A stretch of 64,000 nt of DNA from Pseudomonadota bacterium (GTDB lineage Bacteria; Pseudomonadota; Gammaproteobacteria; Steroidobacterales; Steroidobacteraceae): contig JAJYUA010000008.1 of NCBI GenBank assembly GCA_021792755.1, positions 33,917-97,916 on the forward strand. The letters run 5' to 3'. The notes beneath the pieces were generated by a model. The model was not told the DNA's origin, searched no databases, and saw nothing but the letters and a program-made list of their open reading frames with translations. The translations under genes and the position numbers were made by a program. Below are positions 17,343 to 26,787 of this stretch, piece by piece. Positions within the stretch are counted from its first letter, which is position 1, and each line of letters starts with the position of its first letter.

Positions 17343-19295
17343 ATGATCCGAAAGAGCCGAGCGAGCGGCATCCTGCTGGTCGCCTTGTGTGCGCTGTGCG
17401 CGGCCGCTCGACGGCCGGCGGCCGCGGCGCCCGTGCAGGCCCAGCGGCCGTTCAAGAGCTTTTCCGTGGCCGTCTACATCCCGGTGCGATCCACCCGGCG
17501 GCTGGCCAACCCGAAGACGCTGCGGCAGCAGTTTCAGCGCATCTGGAGCCAGGTGCACTTCGACACGGTGTACCTCGAGGTGTACCGCGACCGGGTGTTC
17601 GCCAATCCGGCCACCCTCGATCGGATCGCCGCCTTTTTCCGGCGGCGCGGCATCACGGTCGACGGCGGCATCACGCTGTTCTCCGGCGTGAACAAGTACG
17701 GCCAGTTCAACTCGTTCGATTTCGAGAATCCGCGTGACCTCGCCATGTGCAAGCGCGCGGTGCGCGAGGCCGCCGGCCATTTCAACACGATCATCCTCGA
17801 TGACTTCACGTTCTTCAACACCCGCACCAACGCCGATATCCGCGCCAGGGGCAAGCTGAGCTGGACCCGCTACCGGCTGCGCAAGATGCGCTGGGTGGCC
17901 AAGCACCTGATCATCGCGCAGGCGCACGCGGTCAATCCGCACGCCAGGGTGATCATCAAGTTCCCCAACTGGTACGAGCACTTCCAGGGGCTCGGGTTCG
18001 ACCTCGACAAGGAAGCCAAGATGTTCGGCGGCATCTACACCGGGGACGAGACGCGCGACCCGGCGCACACCGCGCAGATGCTGCAGCAGTACGAGAGCTA
18101 CCTGATTTACCGCTACTACCACAACATCCGGCCGCATGCGGACCTCGGCGGCTGGGTGGATACCTTCGGCGACCGCTACGCCGACCGATATGCCGAGCAG
18201 CTCTGGGACACCGCGTTCGCCAAGGCGCCGCAGATCACGCTGTTCAGCTGGCCGCAGCTCGCCTCGGCCGAGGTTGCCTACCCCGGCGACCGTTCGGCGT
18301 GGGCGGCCGATCGGACCAGCTTCAATTGGAATGCGATGCTCCGCTCGTTCAAGGCGCCGCCGGGCACCGATGCCGCGCCGGGCTGGGCGCGGGTGGCCGG
18401 GTACGCGCTCGCGCAGGTCAACGCGTTCCTCGGCAAGTTCGGCAAGCCCATCGGCATCGCGAGCTACAAGCCGTTCCAGTCGAGCGGCGAGGACTTCCTG
18501 CAGAATTACCTCGGCAACGTCGGTATTCCAATCAACCTGATGCCGCACTTCCCGATGCGTGCGCCCGTGGTGCTGCTGACGCGGGAGGCGTCCTACGATC
18601 CGCGCCTGGTACAGCAGATCAAAGCCAACCTGCGCGCCGGCGGCGACGTGATCATCACCTCGGGATTGCTGCAAAAGCTGCAGCAGCAGCACCGGGGCAT
18701 CGACACTGTCGCCGAGATCACCTATCGGGGCATGCCGGTCACCGTGCGCCATTATCTCGGCAGCCCCAACGGGGCCGCGACGCTCGGCCTCGATGTGCCG
18801 GGCGAGAGGACGGCGCCGGTCACGTTCCCGCAGATCCGCTTCTACACCAATGACACGTGGCCGGTCATTCAGGGCGAGGCGGCCGCGCACGGCGTCCCGG
18901 TGCTGCTGATGACCGCCTACTCGCGCGGCGAGCTGTACGTGCTCAACGTGCCGAGCAACATGGGCGATTTCTACCGCCTGCCCGAGCCGGTGCTCAACAT
19001 GCTGCGCGGTTACGTGCTGCACCGCTTCCCGGTGCGCATCAATGCGCCGGCGCGCGTGGCGTTGTTCGCCTATGACAATCACACGTTCGTCCTCGAGTCG
19101 TATCTGCCGCGGCCCGTCACGGTGCGCATCTTCGTGCGCCGTCCGGCCGCGAGGCTCGTCAACCTGGTCTCGGGCCGCAGCGTCCTGCCGTCCCGGGCGG
19201 TGACGCCGAGCCCACTGCCGCAGCAACGCCGGGAGACGAGCTTCCTGATACGGCTCGCGCCGCACTCGTTTCAGGCGTTCGCGCAGCGGTTCTGA
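17343..19295 (+). CDS. secreted protein of unknown function, glycosidase-like context
   Basis: This is a 650-aa exported protein. The signal peptide is MIRKSRASGILLVALCALCAAARRPAAAAP. The first 330 residues look like a TIM-barrel-type hydrolase: SVAVYIPVRS, VYLEVYRDRVF, RRGITVDGGITLFSG, IILDDFTFFNTRTNADIRARGKLSW, RVIIKFPNWYEHF and GGIYTGDETRDP. The acidic pair in ILDDFTF, the KFPNWYEHFQ segment and the TGDETRD segment could be active-site elements. The C-terminal half (APVVLLTREASYDP, GGDVIITSGLL, YVLNVPSNMGDFYRLP) resembles a Rossmann-like/GATase fold followed by a beta domain. I do not recognise the family. RBS AGAAAGGGG lies upstream of ATG 17343. The neighbours are hemicellulose enzymes, so a glycoside hydrolase role is inferred, not shown. 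Confidence 0.8.
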   Translation: MIRKSRASGILLVALCALCAAARRPAAAAPVQAQRPFKSFSVAVYIPVRSTRRLANPKTLRQQFQRIWSQVHFDTVYLEVYRDRVFANPATLDRIAAFFRRRGITVDGGITLFSGVNKYGQFNSFDFENPRDLAMCKRAVREAAGHFNTIILDDFTFFNTRTNADIRARGKLSWTRYRLRKMRWVAKHLIIAQAHAVNPHARVIIKFPNWYEHFQGLGFDLDKEAKMFGGIYTGDETRDPAHTAQMLQQYESYLIYRYYHNIRPHADLGGWVDTFGDRYADRYAEQLWDTAFAKAPQITLFSWPQLASAEVAYPGDRSAWAADRTSFNWNAMLRSFKAPPGTDAAPGWARVAGYALAQVNAFLGKFGKPIGIASYKPFQSSGEDFLQNYLGNVGIPINLMPHFPMRAPVVLLTREASYDPRLVQQIKANLRAGGDVIITSGLLQKLQQQHRGIDTVAEITYRGMPVTVRHYLGSPNGAATLGLDVPGERTAPVTFPQIRFYTNDTWPVIQGEAAAHGVPVLLMTAYSRGELYVLNVPSNMGDFYRLPEPVLNMLRGYVLHRFPVRINAPARVALFAYDNHTFVLESYLPRPVTVRIFVRRPAARLVNLVSGRSVLPSRAVTPSPLPQQRRETSFLIRLAPHSFQAFAQRF

Positions 19296-19301
19296 AGCGA
19301 T

Positions 19302-19372
19302 CGGCTCGGGCCGCGGTCCGAGCCGGGCCGGGCCGGAGGGTAATCACGCTGCGCGCGAGGCGCGCATTTTTT
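19302..19372 (+). terminator. hairpin plus intrinsic terminator after the secreted protein gene
   Basis: A first hairpin (8-bp arms 19302-19309 and 19318-19325) follows the stop of the upstream gene. A second one (TGCGCGC, loop GAG, GCGCGCA; 19350-19366) is followed directly by six T residues (19367-19372), a standard intrinsic terminator. The GH3 start is only 19 bases beyond it, so read-through or a promoter inside this gap must feed the next gene. Confidence 0.75.
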
Positions 19373-19390
19373 GCCGAGGAGATCGTAGCG

Positions 19391-21769
19391 ATGACACATG
19401 AGGAGTCGAAGCAGCAGCCGGCGGTCAATCGCCGCAATTTTCTCACTCTGGCCGGTTTCGGGGCGGCCATCGCCGCCTCCGGCTGGCCGCTCACCGGGCG
19501 CGCCGAGATGCCGCCTGGGGCGCCGCATGACGCCCCAGGCGGGTCCGAAGCCGACCCGCTCGACACCGGCCCGATCGCGCGGGAAGCATTCGAGGCGGCC
19601 CGCCAGCGGGCCGCCGAGATCGTGGCAAAACTGACGCTGGCGGAGAAGATCTCCCAGTTCGGTACGCGCGTTCCGGCCATCCCGCGCCTGAATCTGCCGG
19701 CGTTCAATTTTTACTCCGGCGAGGCGCTGCATGGCCTGATGTATCGCGGCGAGGTGACCTCATTTCCGCTGCCGCTCGCCATGGGCTGCTCCTGGAATCC
19801 AGAGCTCCTGCACCGAGTGTTCACGGCGGTGTCGGATGAGGCTTGGGCGTGGCACAAGGTCAATGGCTGGGCCTCGAGCGAGCGGAAGTTCTTCCAACCC
19901 GGCGGTTTGACGTTCTTCTCGCCGCCGACGGTGAACATGGGCACGCGCGATCCACGCTGGGGCCGCATCGCCGAAAACTACGCCGAGGACACCCTCCTGG
20001 TCGGCAGGCTGGCCGCCCAGGCCATCCGCGGCATGCAGGGCGAGGATCCGCGCTTCCTGAAGACCATCTGCTGCGCCAAGCACTTCATCGCCAACGACAC
20101 CGAGGACGATCGGCAGACGACCTCCGCCACAGTCGATCCGCGCAGTTTCTGGGAATACTACAGCCGCAGCTTCGAGTACAGCGTTCGGGACGGCAAGGTG
20201 TTCACCGTCATGGCCTCCTACAACGCGATGAACGGCATTCCGACCTCGGCCAACCCCTTCCTGATGACCTACCTGCTGCGCCGCCGCTGGGGCTTTCGCG
20301 GCTATGTGGTCTCGGATTGCGATGCGATTGCCGATATCTGCAGCACGCATCATTTCGTGCCGACCTTCGCCGAGGCGGCGGCGCTCGCCGTCAATGCCGG
20401 CTGCGACATCAACTGCGGCGATACGCTGCAGAGGTATCTGCGTGAAGCCGTCAGCCAGATGCTCATCAGCGAGGAGACCCTCGATCACTCGCTGGTCCGC
20501 TCGTTCACGGGCCGCATCCTGCTCGGCAACCTCGATCCCGAGGATGCCAGTCCCTATCACACCATCCCGGTCTCGTGCCGGGGCAGCCAGGCGCATCGCG
20601 ACCTGTGCCGGGAAATGGGCCGCCAGTCGATCGTGTTGTTCAAGAACGAGAGCAACACCCTGCCGCTGCGGCCGCAGAGCATCCGCAAGCTCGCCGTCAT
20701 CGGTCCGCTGGCGGAATACTGCTATCTCGGCAACTACAGCGGCAGGCCCTCGCATCGGGTTTCTCCGCTCGATGGCATGCTGGATCAGTTCGGCATTCCG
20801 ACGCCCCCCAATCCGCCCCGCAAGGACTGGTACGAGAACTGGTCGGATCACTTCGGGCCGCACAAGTACGCGGGTTCGCCGTCGAAAACCTTCGGCAACG
20901 ACAGAGCTAAGGTCACCTACGCCATCGGCTGCACCATGGCGGGCCCGAAGGACGAGAAACTGTGGAACGCCGCCCTCGAGGCGGCGAAGGACGCCGACGC
21001 GGCGCTGCTGTTTCTCGGCGACAACCAGCAGATCGATCACGAGGCGCACGACCGGACCTCTCTGCATCTGCCCGGCGTACAGCATGAGCTCGCCAAAGCG
21101 GTTCACGCCGTCAACCCAAGGACCATCCTGGTGATCGTGTCCAACTGTCCGGTGGCGGTGATCTGGGAGCAGGAGAACCTGCCGGCGATCGTCGGCGGGA
21201 TGTTCCTCGGTCAGGAGCAGGGACACGCGCTCGCGGATGCGATTTTCGGCGCGTACAACCCCGGTGGCAAGGTCAGTACCACGTGGTACCGGCACGCCGA
21301 TGACCTGCCGGCGCTTCACGACTACAACATCCGCAACGGCCGCACCTACATGTACTTTCAGGGTGTGCCGCTGTACCCGTTCGGTCACGGCTTGAGCTAC
21401 ACGACGTTCGAGTACTCGGATCTGCGGGTGACGGGCGATGTCATCCGGCCCGGCGGCGAGATCAGTGTCGAGATGCGCCTGACCAACACGGGCGCGCGTG
21501 AGGGCGACGAGGTGGTCCAGTTCTACGTGCACGTCGCAGGCGGTACCGTGCGGCGCCCCATCAAGCAGCTGGTGGGTTTCGAGCGCGTGCACCTTGCCGC
21601 CGGCGCCAGCCGGATCGTGCGCTTCACGCTGCCGCATGCCGATCCGGCGCTGTGCTACTGGGACGAGAGGCAGTATCAATTCGTCGTCCAGCCGGGCGAG
21701 GTCGATCTGATGATCGGATCGTCCTCGGCGGACATCCGCTTGCGCAACCAAGTCAAGCTCGACGTCTAG
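19391..21769 (+). CDS. Tat-exported GH3 beta-xylosidase-like enzyme
   Basis: The product is 792 aa. A twin-arginine signal is visible (NRRNFLTLAGFGAAIAASGWPLTGRA), so it is probably exported folded. The GH3 N-domain contains LTLAEKISQFGTRVPAIPRLNLPAFNFYSGEALHG, GTRDPRWGRIAENYAEDT and CCAKHFIAND. The nucleophile Asp lies in YVVSDCDAI, the form usual in GH3 beta-xylosidases. The second domain has IVLFKNESNTLPLRP, LFLGDNQQIDHEAHDRTSLHLPG and GGMFLGQEQGHALADAIFGAYNPGGK, and a C-terminal Fn3-like domain follows. RBS GAGGAG lies 9 bases before ATG 19391. It should release xylose or related sugars from xylo-oligosaccharides, acting with the GH51 enzyme that follows. Confidence 0.92.
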   Translation: MTHEESKQQPAVNRRNFLTLAGFGAAIAASGWPLTGRAEMPPGAPHDAPGGSEADPLDTGPIAREAFEAARQRAAEIVAKLTLAEKISQFGTRVPAIPRLNLPAFNFYSGEALHGLMYRGEVTSFPLPLAMGCSWNPELLHRVFTAVSDEAWAWHKVNGWASSERKFFQPGGLTFFSPPTVNMGTRDPRWGRIAENYAEDTLLVGRLAAQAIRGMQGEDPRFLKTICCAKHFIANDTEDDRQTTSATVDPRSFWEYYSRSFEYSVRDGKVFTVMASYNAMNGIPTSANPFLMTYLLRRRWGFRGYVVSDCDAIADICSTHHFVPTFAEAAALAVNAGCDINCGDTLQRYLREAVSQMLISEETLDHSLVRSFTGRILLGNLDPEDASPYHTIPVSCRGSQAHRDLCREMGRQSIVLFKNESNTLPLRPQSIRKLAVIGPLAEYCYLGNYSGRPSHRVSPLDGMLDQFGIPTPPNPPRKDWYENWSDHFGPHKYAGSPSKTFGNDRAKVTYAIGCTMAGPKDEKLWNAALEAAKDADAALLFLGDNQQIDHEAHDRTSLHLPGVQHELAKAVHAVNPRTILVIVSNCPVAVIWEQENLPAIVGGMFLGQEQGHALADAIFGAYNPGGKVSTTWYRHADDLPALHDYNIRNGRTYMYFQGVPLYPFGHGLSYTTFEYSDLRVTGDVIRPGGEISVEMRLTNTGAREGDEVVQFYVHVAGGTVRRPIKQLVGFERVHLAAGASRIVRFTLPHADPALCYWDERQYQFVVQPGEVDLMIGSSSADIRLRNQVKLDV

Positions 21770-21875
21770 GATGGCCGAACCACCGTTCTGCACTGGCACA
21801 ACGGTACCCGACGCTTCACCCATACGGGTGCGAAGGCATGGTCGGTACCGGACCACAGGCTCATCGAGGTGATCC

Positions 21876-24050
21876 GTGCGACGCATTGATTCAGCACACT
21901 CTTGCGGCGGCCGGTGTGAGGCCGCCATCCGAAGTCGGCGACAGCCCCGGGCGGCGGCGCGAGGCGCCCGGCAGCTACCCCTCGTGCTGAGCACGGTGGC
22001 CGGTCTGTGGCTTGGCGTGGCCGGTTCCGCGGCGCACGCGGCCGCACGGCCCCCCGGAAAGCTCATCGTGCACATCGATCTGCACAGAACGGCGCGACCG
22101 ATCTCTCGGTACGAGTATGGGATGTTCATCGAGAACCTGGGTCAGCTCGTGCATGTCAGCCTGTGGTCGCAGCTGCTCGATGACCGCAAGTTCTTCGATC
22201 CGATCGTGCCTAAGGCGGATGAGCCGCCGCGCCGCGCGCACAGCCCGTTCCCGGGCATGCAGGCGCGGCGCTGGCATCCGTTCGGGCCCTCCCGATTCGT
22301 GACCATGGATACGCACGCGCCGTTTGTGGGCTTGCACAGCCCGCGGGTGGCGCTCGGCGCGGTGGCGCCGCGGGGAATCGAGCAATCGGGGCTCGATGTG
22401 CTGCGGGGCAAGCGCTACACCGGCTACATCTATCTGCGCGCGACACCCGGGGCGAGTGTGAGTGTGACGCTGCGCTGGGGACGCGGTGCGCACGCGTGCC
22501 AGACGGTCACGTTCCCCTACGTGCCGGCGCACTTCACCCGGCTGCCGTTTCACTTCACGGCGGGCGCGAGCGACCGTGACGCGACCTTCCGCGTGACGGG
22601 CACGGGCAGCGGCTCGTTCACCGTGGGCACCGTCTCGCTCATGCCGGCGGACAACATCGACGGCTTCCGTCCGACGCCGATCCGGCTGCTGCGCTCGGAG
22701 CATTTCGGGTTCATGCGCTTCCCGGGCGGCAATTTCATTTCCGACTTCAACTGGTACCACTCGGTGGGCGCCCCGGATTCCCGGCCACCGTTCTTCGATC
22801 ACGCCTGGGACACGGTGAAGTCGAACGATGTGGGCCTCGACGAATTCATGGCGCTGTGCCGGCTGATCGACACGCGGCCTTACATCACGGTGAACGCCGG
22901 CTTCGGCGGCGCGCATTCCGCGGCGCGCGAGGTCGAATACATGAACGACTCGCTGTTGACCCGCTACGGGGCGATGCGCGCGCGCGACGGCCATCCGGCG
23001 CCCTACGACGTGAAGATCTGGAACATCGGCAACGAGCCGTACGGCAAGTGGGAGCTGGGTCACACGAGCGTGAAGTATTACGCGCTGAAGAACAATGAGT
23101 TCGCCCGGGCCATGCGCCGGGTGGACCCGTCGATCACGCTGCTCGCCTCTGGCGACATGCCCGACGAGCGAATCAACACCGATAAACACGCGGCGATCTG
23201 CTCCGAGGGCGACTTCACCTGTGGATTCCTCAAGCACTCGTGGGGCTACTTCGACGGCATCACCCAGCATTGGTACGCCAGTGCCGTGCCGGGGGCACAT
23301 CTGGCCTCGAGCCCGGCCCGGCCGCACCCGACACTGTTGCAATGGGTTCGAGTCCCCTCGGACGTGGTACACATGAAAATCGAGGAATGGCATGCCTATC
23401 GGCGGCTGTTCCCGCAGATGGTCCGCAAGAAGATCTTCATGTCCATCGACGAGTATGCCTACACGGGCGCACCGCCGGATCTGAAGCTTTCGATGGCCTA
23501 TGCGATGATGTTCAACGAGATGCTCCGGCATACGGCTTCCCTGCGCATGTCGGCGTTCACCATGGGGGTCTCGACGCTCGATTTCACCCGCACCCGCGCG
23601 ATCCTGAACACGACCGGGCATCTGTTCAGGCTGTACACCGGTCACATGGGGCCGGGGCTGATTCCCGTGGCGCTGACCGGCAATTCACCCCAGCCCCTGC
23701 CGAGACACCACGTGTTCGGGAATTTTCCCCATACCAACCCGGGCAGCCCGACCTATCCGCTCGACATGGTGGCGGCGGTATCGCCTCATCGCCGCTACTT
23801 GAGTCTGGCCGTGGTGAACGCGACGCATGCTTTGCAGCGATTCGTGCTGCACGTCGATGGCGGCGTGCTCGGCGCTCGGGCGACGCTGTGGCGGATGACC
23901 GGTCCGAGCCTGCTCGCGGCCGACACCCTGGGGCGCCCGCCGCAGGTCGTGGTGAGGCGGTACGGGTTCGATCAATTCGGTCGGCGCATCACCGTCGCGC
24001 CGATCAGCATCGATATCTATCACATTGCGCTGCAGCCGCAGACGCGGTGA
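21876..24050 (+). CDS. alpha-L-arabinofuranosidase, GH51
   Basis: This 724-aa secreted enzyme removes arabinofuranosyl side chains from arabinoxylan or arabinan. A long basic N-terminus leads to a hydrophobic signal segment (LPLVLSTVAGLWLGVAGSAAHA). The mature part starts LHRTARPISRYEYGMFIENLGQ, typical of GH51. The barrel contains RFPGGNFISDFNWYHSVG and GLDEFMALCRLI. The acid/base Glu is in KIWNIGNEPYGKWELGH and the nucleophile Glu in FMSIDEYAYTG. A carbohydrate-binding-like insert lies between residues of about 150 and 250. GTG 21876 has GAGGTG six bases upstream. It is 106 bases after the GH3 gene. Confidence 0.92.
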   Translation: MRRIDSAHSCGGRCEAAIRSRRQPRAAARGARQLPLVLSTVAGLWLGVAGSAAHAAARPPGKLIVHIDLHRTARPISRYEYGMFIENLGQLVHVSLWSQLLDDRKFFDPIVPKADEPPRRAHSPFPGMQARRWHPFGPSRFVTMDTHAPFVGLHSPRVALGAVAPRGIEQSGLDVLRGKRYTGYIYLRATPGASVSVTLRWGRGAHACQTVTFPYVPAHFTRLPFHFTAGASDRDATFRVTGTGSGSFTVGTVSLMPADNIDGFRPTPIRLLRSEHFGFMRFPGGNFISDFNWYHSVGAPDSRPPFFDHAWDTVKSNDVGLDEFMALCRLIDTRPYITVNAGFGGAHSAAREVEYMNDSLLTRYGAMRARDGHPAPYDVKIWNIGNEPYGKWELGHTSVKYYALKNNEFARAMRRVDPSITLLASGDMPDERINTDKHAAICSEGDFTCGFLKHSWGYFDGITQHWYASAVPGAHLASSPARPHPTLLQWVRVPSDVVHMKIEEWHAYRRLFPQMVRKKIFMSIDEYAYTGAPPDLKLSMAYAMMFNEMLRHTASLRMSAFTMGVSTLDFTRTRAILNTTGHLFRLYTGHMGPGLIPVALTGNSPQPLPRHHVFGNFPHTNPGSPTYPLDMVAAVSPHRRYLSLAVVNATHALQRFVLHVDGGVLGARATLWRMTGPSLLAADTLGRPPQVVVRRYGFDQFGRRITVAPISIDIYHIALQPQTR

Positions 24051-24568
24051 CTTCTGCCCCGCGGCGATGCGCGATGCTCGCTGCATCGCGCCGGTAGGGC
24101 GCACAAGTCACGCTTGACCTCACGCCCCGTCACGGCGTTTTGAGCTTCCACAACCGCCGGTATCCCCTCGCCGTTCACACCGCCTGCCCGATGGCGCCTC
24201 GCGGCGGCCGCTCGGACTCCTGCCGGCCGAGCGGTCCGCCTGGATCGCGATCTTCGAGGCAGGGATACCATGGGCCGATGATCTGCATCTCACCGTAAAG
24301 ATCCTGGTGGCTTCCCGACGTCTCAGGCCGGCAGCGCCGGCGTGCAAGCGAGTTTTGCATCCGGTTGAGGGAAATCGCCGAGGCGCTACGGGTCGTGCCG
24401 CGAACGAGCAAGCCTTCGTGTTAGACGCAGTCTAATAGCCGGGACAGCCTCGATGCCGCGCCGTCAACCTGTCATGTGTATCGGGAAACCTCGGATATGG
24501 CCATATTGTCAATTCGCGATCCTTCCAAGCAGGCATTGTAGTACGCTGCCATTGAGAAGAACTGTGAC
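24051..24568. other. 518-bp intergenic region with a hairpin
   Basis: No convincing gene is present. A 9-bp perfect stem (24069-24077 with 24083-24091, 5-base loop) just after the GH51 stop may end that transcript, although no T-run follows. The stretch 24420-24560 is more AT-rich and probably holds the promoter of the small gene at 24569. Confidence 0.5.
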
Positions 24569-24886
24569 ATGAGCACCCACAAACCGCGCAAGCCATCCGG
24601 GCGGGTCGCATTCGACGACCGGGGAAACGCCACGTGGGAGTGGCAAGGCGAGACCGGCCGATTCGAGCGTGACATCGATACTCAGCGTCTGAGGACGCTC
24701 GGCTCGGATTTGAGCTGCGACGACAACGACCTGCGGGACCCTGCGCCGCCGCACGATCCGTACAACAGGTCCACGCTGCCGGCGGACGGTCGCTCCCTTC
24801 AGAGGAAGCGCACGCTGGATGACCTGCGCAAGTTGAGTGAGGAGATCAAAGCCGCGCGCGAGAAGAAGGATCGCGGCTCGCAATAG
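24569..24886 (+). CDS. small conserved-looking hypothetical protein
   Basis: This 105-aa soluble protein begins MSTHKPRKPSGRVAFDDRGNATWEW, a segment I have seen in small proteobacterial proteins of unknown function. The middle is acidic (DDNDLRDPAPPHDPYNRS). The C-terminus is a short charged helix (RTLDDLRKLSEEIKAAREKKDRG). It has no membrane segment, no cysteine pair and no enzyme motif. It stands alone between the hemicellulose locus and an AraC regulator. Confidence 0.7.
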   Translation: MSTHKPRKPSGRVAFDDRGNATWEWQGETGRFERDIDTQRLRTLGSDLSCDDNDLRDPAPPHDPYNRSTLPADGRSLQRKRTLDDLRKLSEEIKAAREKKDRGSQ

Positions 24887-25432
24887 CGCGTGCCGTTTTT
24901 GCCTCGGGGCGTTTCTCTGCCGCGGGTGAGGACTCTCCCCGGTGCGTGAGCTACGCCGCCGGGTCGGCAGGATCGCCGAAGGAGACCCGCAGCGACGGCG
25001 TGACCGCCTTCGAGAATCCAAACGCCGCTACGCCACTTGCGCAACGCTCTGCGCGCCCTCGGCCGACGTGCGGTTCAAGAAGCCCTTGGTGGCCCTTTCT
25101 GCCCCTGCGCCGCCGGCGGGCGCTCCTCGGAACACCCGCCCGGGCTCGCAAATTCATCCTGACCGTCGATTCCTGCGCCCGACACGCCCGGAGACTCGGC
25201 GCCGCCCGCCGCGCCGCCCGCCGCGCCGCCGGTCGTCCCGCCTCGGCCGAGATCCGGTCCCGCGGCCCGGGGACTCGCCGAAGCAAAGCCGTCGGCTCCT
25301 GCGGCGCCATAGCTTGCGCTGTTGCCGCGCCGGTTTTCGAGTTGCTTTTGAAACAGCCAGGTCCAGAATCACCCTGACCGGCAGCCGCACCCGTCCGGCG
25401 GCCGAGGTGTGATTCGATCCTGAGCGCGCCGC
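24887..25432. other. 546-bp region without a convincing gene
   Basis: Open frames here are Arg/Pro-rich shadows in high-GC DNA. A run of repeated CGCC-type motifs (GCCCGCCGCGCCGCCCGCCG, about 25206-25225) is low-complexity. The last 50 bases should contain the promoter of the AraC-type gene. Confidence 0.5.
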
Positions 25433-26341
25433 ATGGTTGAGCCATCCTCTCCTAGGATCTACATTCAAACCGCGGATCGCGCTCGTGTGCCGTATTTCCC
25501 GGCGCCGCCCTTGGCGGTCGGCGGCCGCACCGGGCAGTACGTCTTCGAGCACCGGGCGGTCGATGCGGGCAGTCTCGACGCCCACACCTTCGACGCCGAC
25601 GTGCTGATGTTGTCGTTGGGCGCCCAGGCGGTGCGCTTTCGCAGTCGGCTGAACGGAAGGCAGGTGTCGGGCCTGATCGAGCCCGAGTGCTTGCGGTTCC
25701 TGGCGCGTGGCGACACGCTCTCGACCAGTTGGGACGCACCGGTGCAGGGGCTTTTCCTGACGCTCACGCCCGCTTTTCTCGCCCAGTCGCTGGGTGACGA
25801 CATTGACCGTTGGCCAATGGAACTGCTCTCCCAAATCCTGCCGCACCAGGATCTGATTCTTTGCCATCTGCTGAAATCCATTGCGGCCTGCTTTGCCGGT
25901 TCCGCCGCAAACGGCCACCTGTTCGAGCAATTGCTGCTGACCGCCACCGCGGTCCACGTCCAGACGCGCTACTCAACCGGCCGGCATTCGCACCGCTGCG
26001 CTCAGCCCCTGCCCCGGTGGAAGCAACAGCGCCTGGCCGAGTACATCCGGACGCATCTTGGCCAGCCGCTGAATCTGAACGACCTTGCGGCGGTTGCCGG
26101 CCTCAGTCCGTATCACCTCGCGCGGGCATACAAAGCTTCCACAGGCAGCAGTCTCTGGCAAACCGTCCTCCAGGCCCGCGTGGCCGAGGCGCGCCGAGTC
26201 ATCCTCGCCCGCACCGACTTGCCGCTTGCGGTGATCGCCAAGGATTGCGGCTTCGACTCATACCGGCAGTTCATCGCGGCATTCCGGAAATTCTTCGGCC
26301 TATTGCCGGGCGAGTATCGTAACTCGTTGCGCACGAACTGA
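25433..26341 (+). CDS. AraC family transcriptional regulator
   Basis: This is a 302-aa regulator. The first 190 residues form a sensor domain of the cupin-like or AraC-binding type without clear ligand motifs. The C-terminal 100 residues contain two helix-turn-helices: LNLNDLAAVAGLSPYHLARAYKASTGSSLWQTV, and LPLAVIAKDCGFDSYRQFIAAFRKFFGLLPGEYR. These match the AraC/XylS DNA-binding domain well. The gene is isolated, with 446 bases before the methyltransferase, so its target is not evident. Confidence 0.88.
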   Translation: MVEPSSPRIYIQTADRARVPYFPAPPLAVGGRTGQYVFEHRAVDAGSLDAHTFDADVLMLSLGAQAVRFRSRLNGRQVSGLIEPECLRFLARGDTLSTSWDAPVQGLFLTLTPAFLAQSLGDDIDRWPMELLSQILPHQDLILCHLLKSIAACFAGSAANGHLFEQLLLTATAVHVQTRYSTGRHSHRCAQPLPRWKQQRLAEYIRTHLGQPLNLNDLAAVAGLSPYHLARAYKASTGSSLWQTVLQARVAEARRVILARTDLPLAVIAKDCGFDSYRQFIAAFRKFFGLLPGEYRNSLRTN

Positions 26342-26787
26342 TGGCGCCCCAGCGTACCGCAATAAACCACAACTGCCGGCAAGAAACTGCACTGATTTCG
26401 TCGGCGCCTGATTGAATTCCGGGCTCTTGCCATGTCATGATTCAAACATGAACGCCGCGCTGCGGCGCCGCAAACGACGGCGGCACGGCTTCCAGAAGAG
26501 CGGCGCTTCGCGAAGAAGTCGGGTCGCCAGCGCCTCTGCAGTCCGTCGATTGCCTCGTTCTTTTCAAAAGGCTCAGGTCCGCACGATGCGAGCCGGGTGA
26601 CGCAAGAGCGTCAGGTAGGTTTTTGCGAGAGGCCGAGGATGAAGCTGCCGGCGACTGCTCACCACCTTTTCTGGATGCTCACGTTTGCCTCGCTCCGGCA
26701 AGATGCAGAATTTTTAGGCAAAATGTAGGGTCAACGACCGCAGTCTATCGGTAACGCATTGATCTGAGTCGCGGAAGGAGGATTACA
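26342..26787. other. 446-bp region before the methyltransferase
   Basis: No supported gene. Basic, low-complexity short frames only. The final part contains the ribosome-binding site GGAAGGAGG (26773-26781) for the gene starting at GTG 26788. Confidence 0.5.

Noticed and set aside
24955-25420. Open frames before the AraC gene
   Set aside because: Low-complexity GC-rich sequence gives Arg/Pro-rich translations in several frames at once, typical of non-coding shadows.
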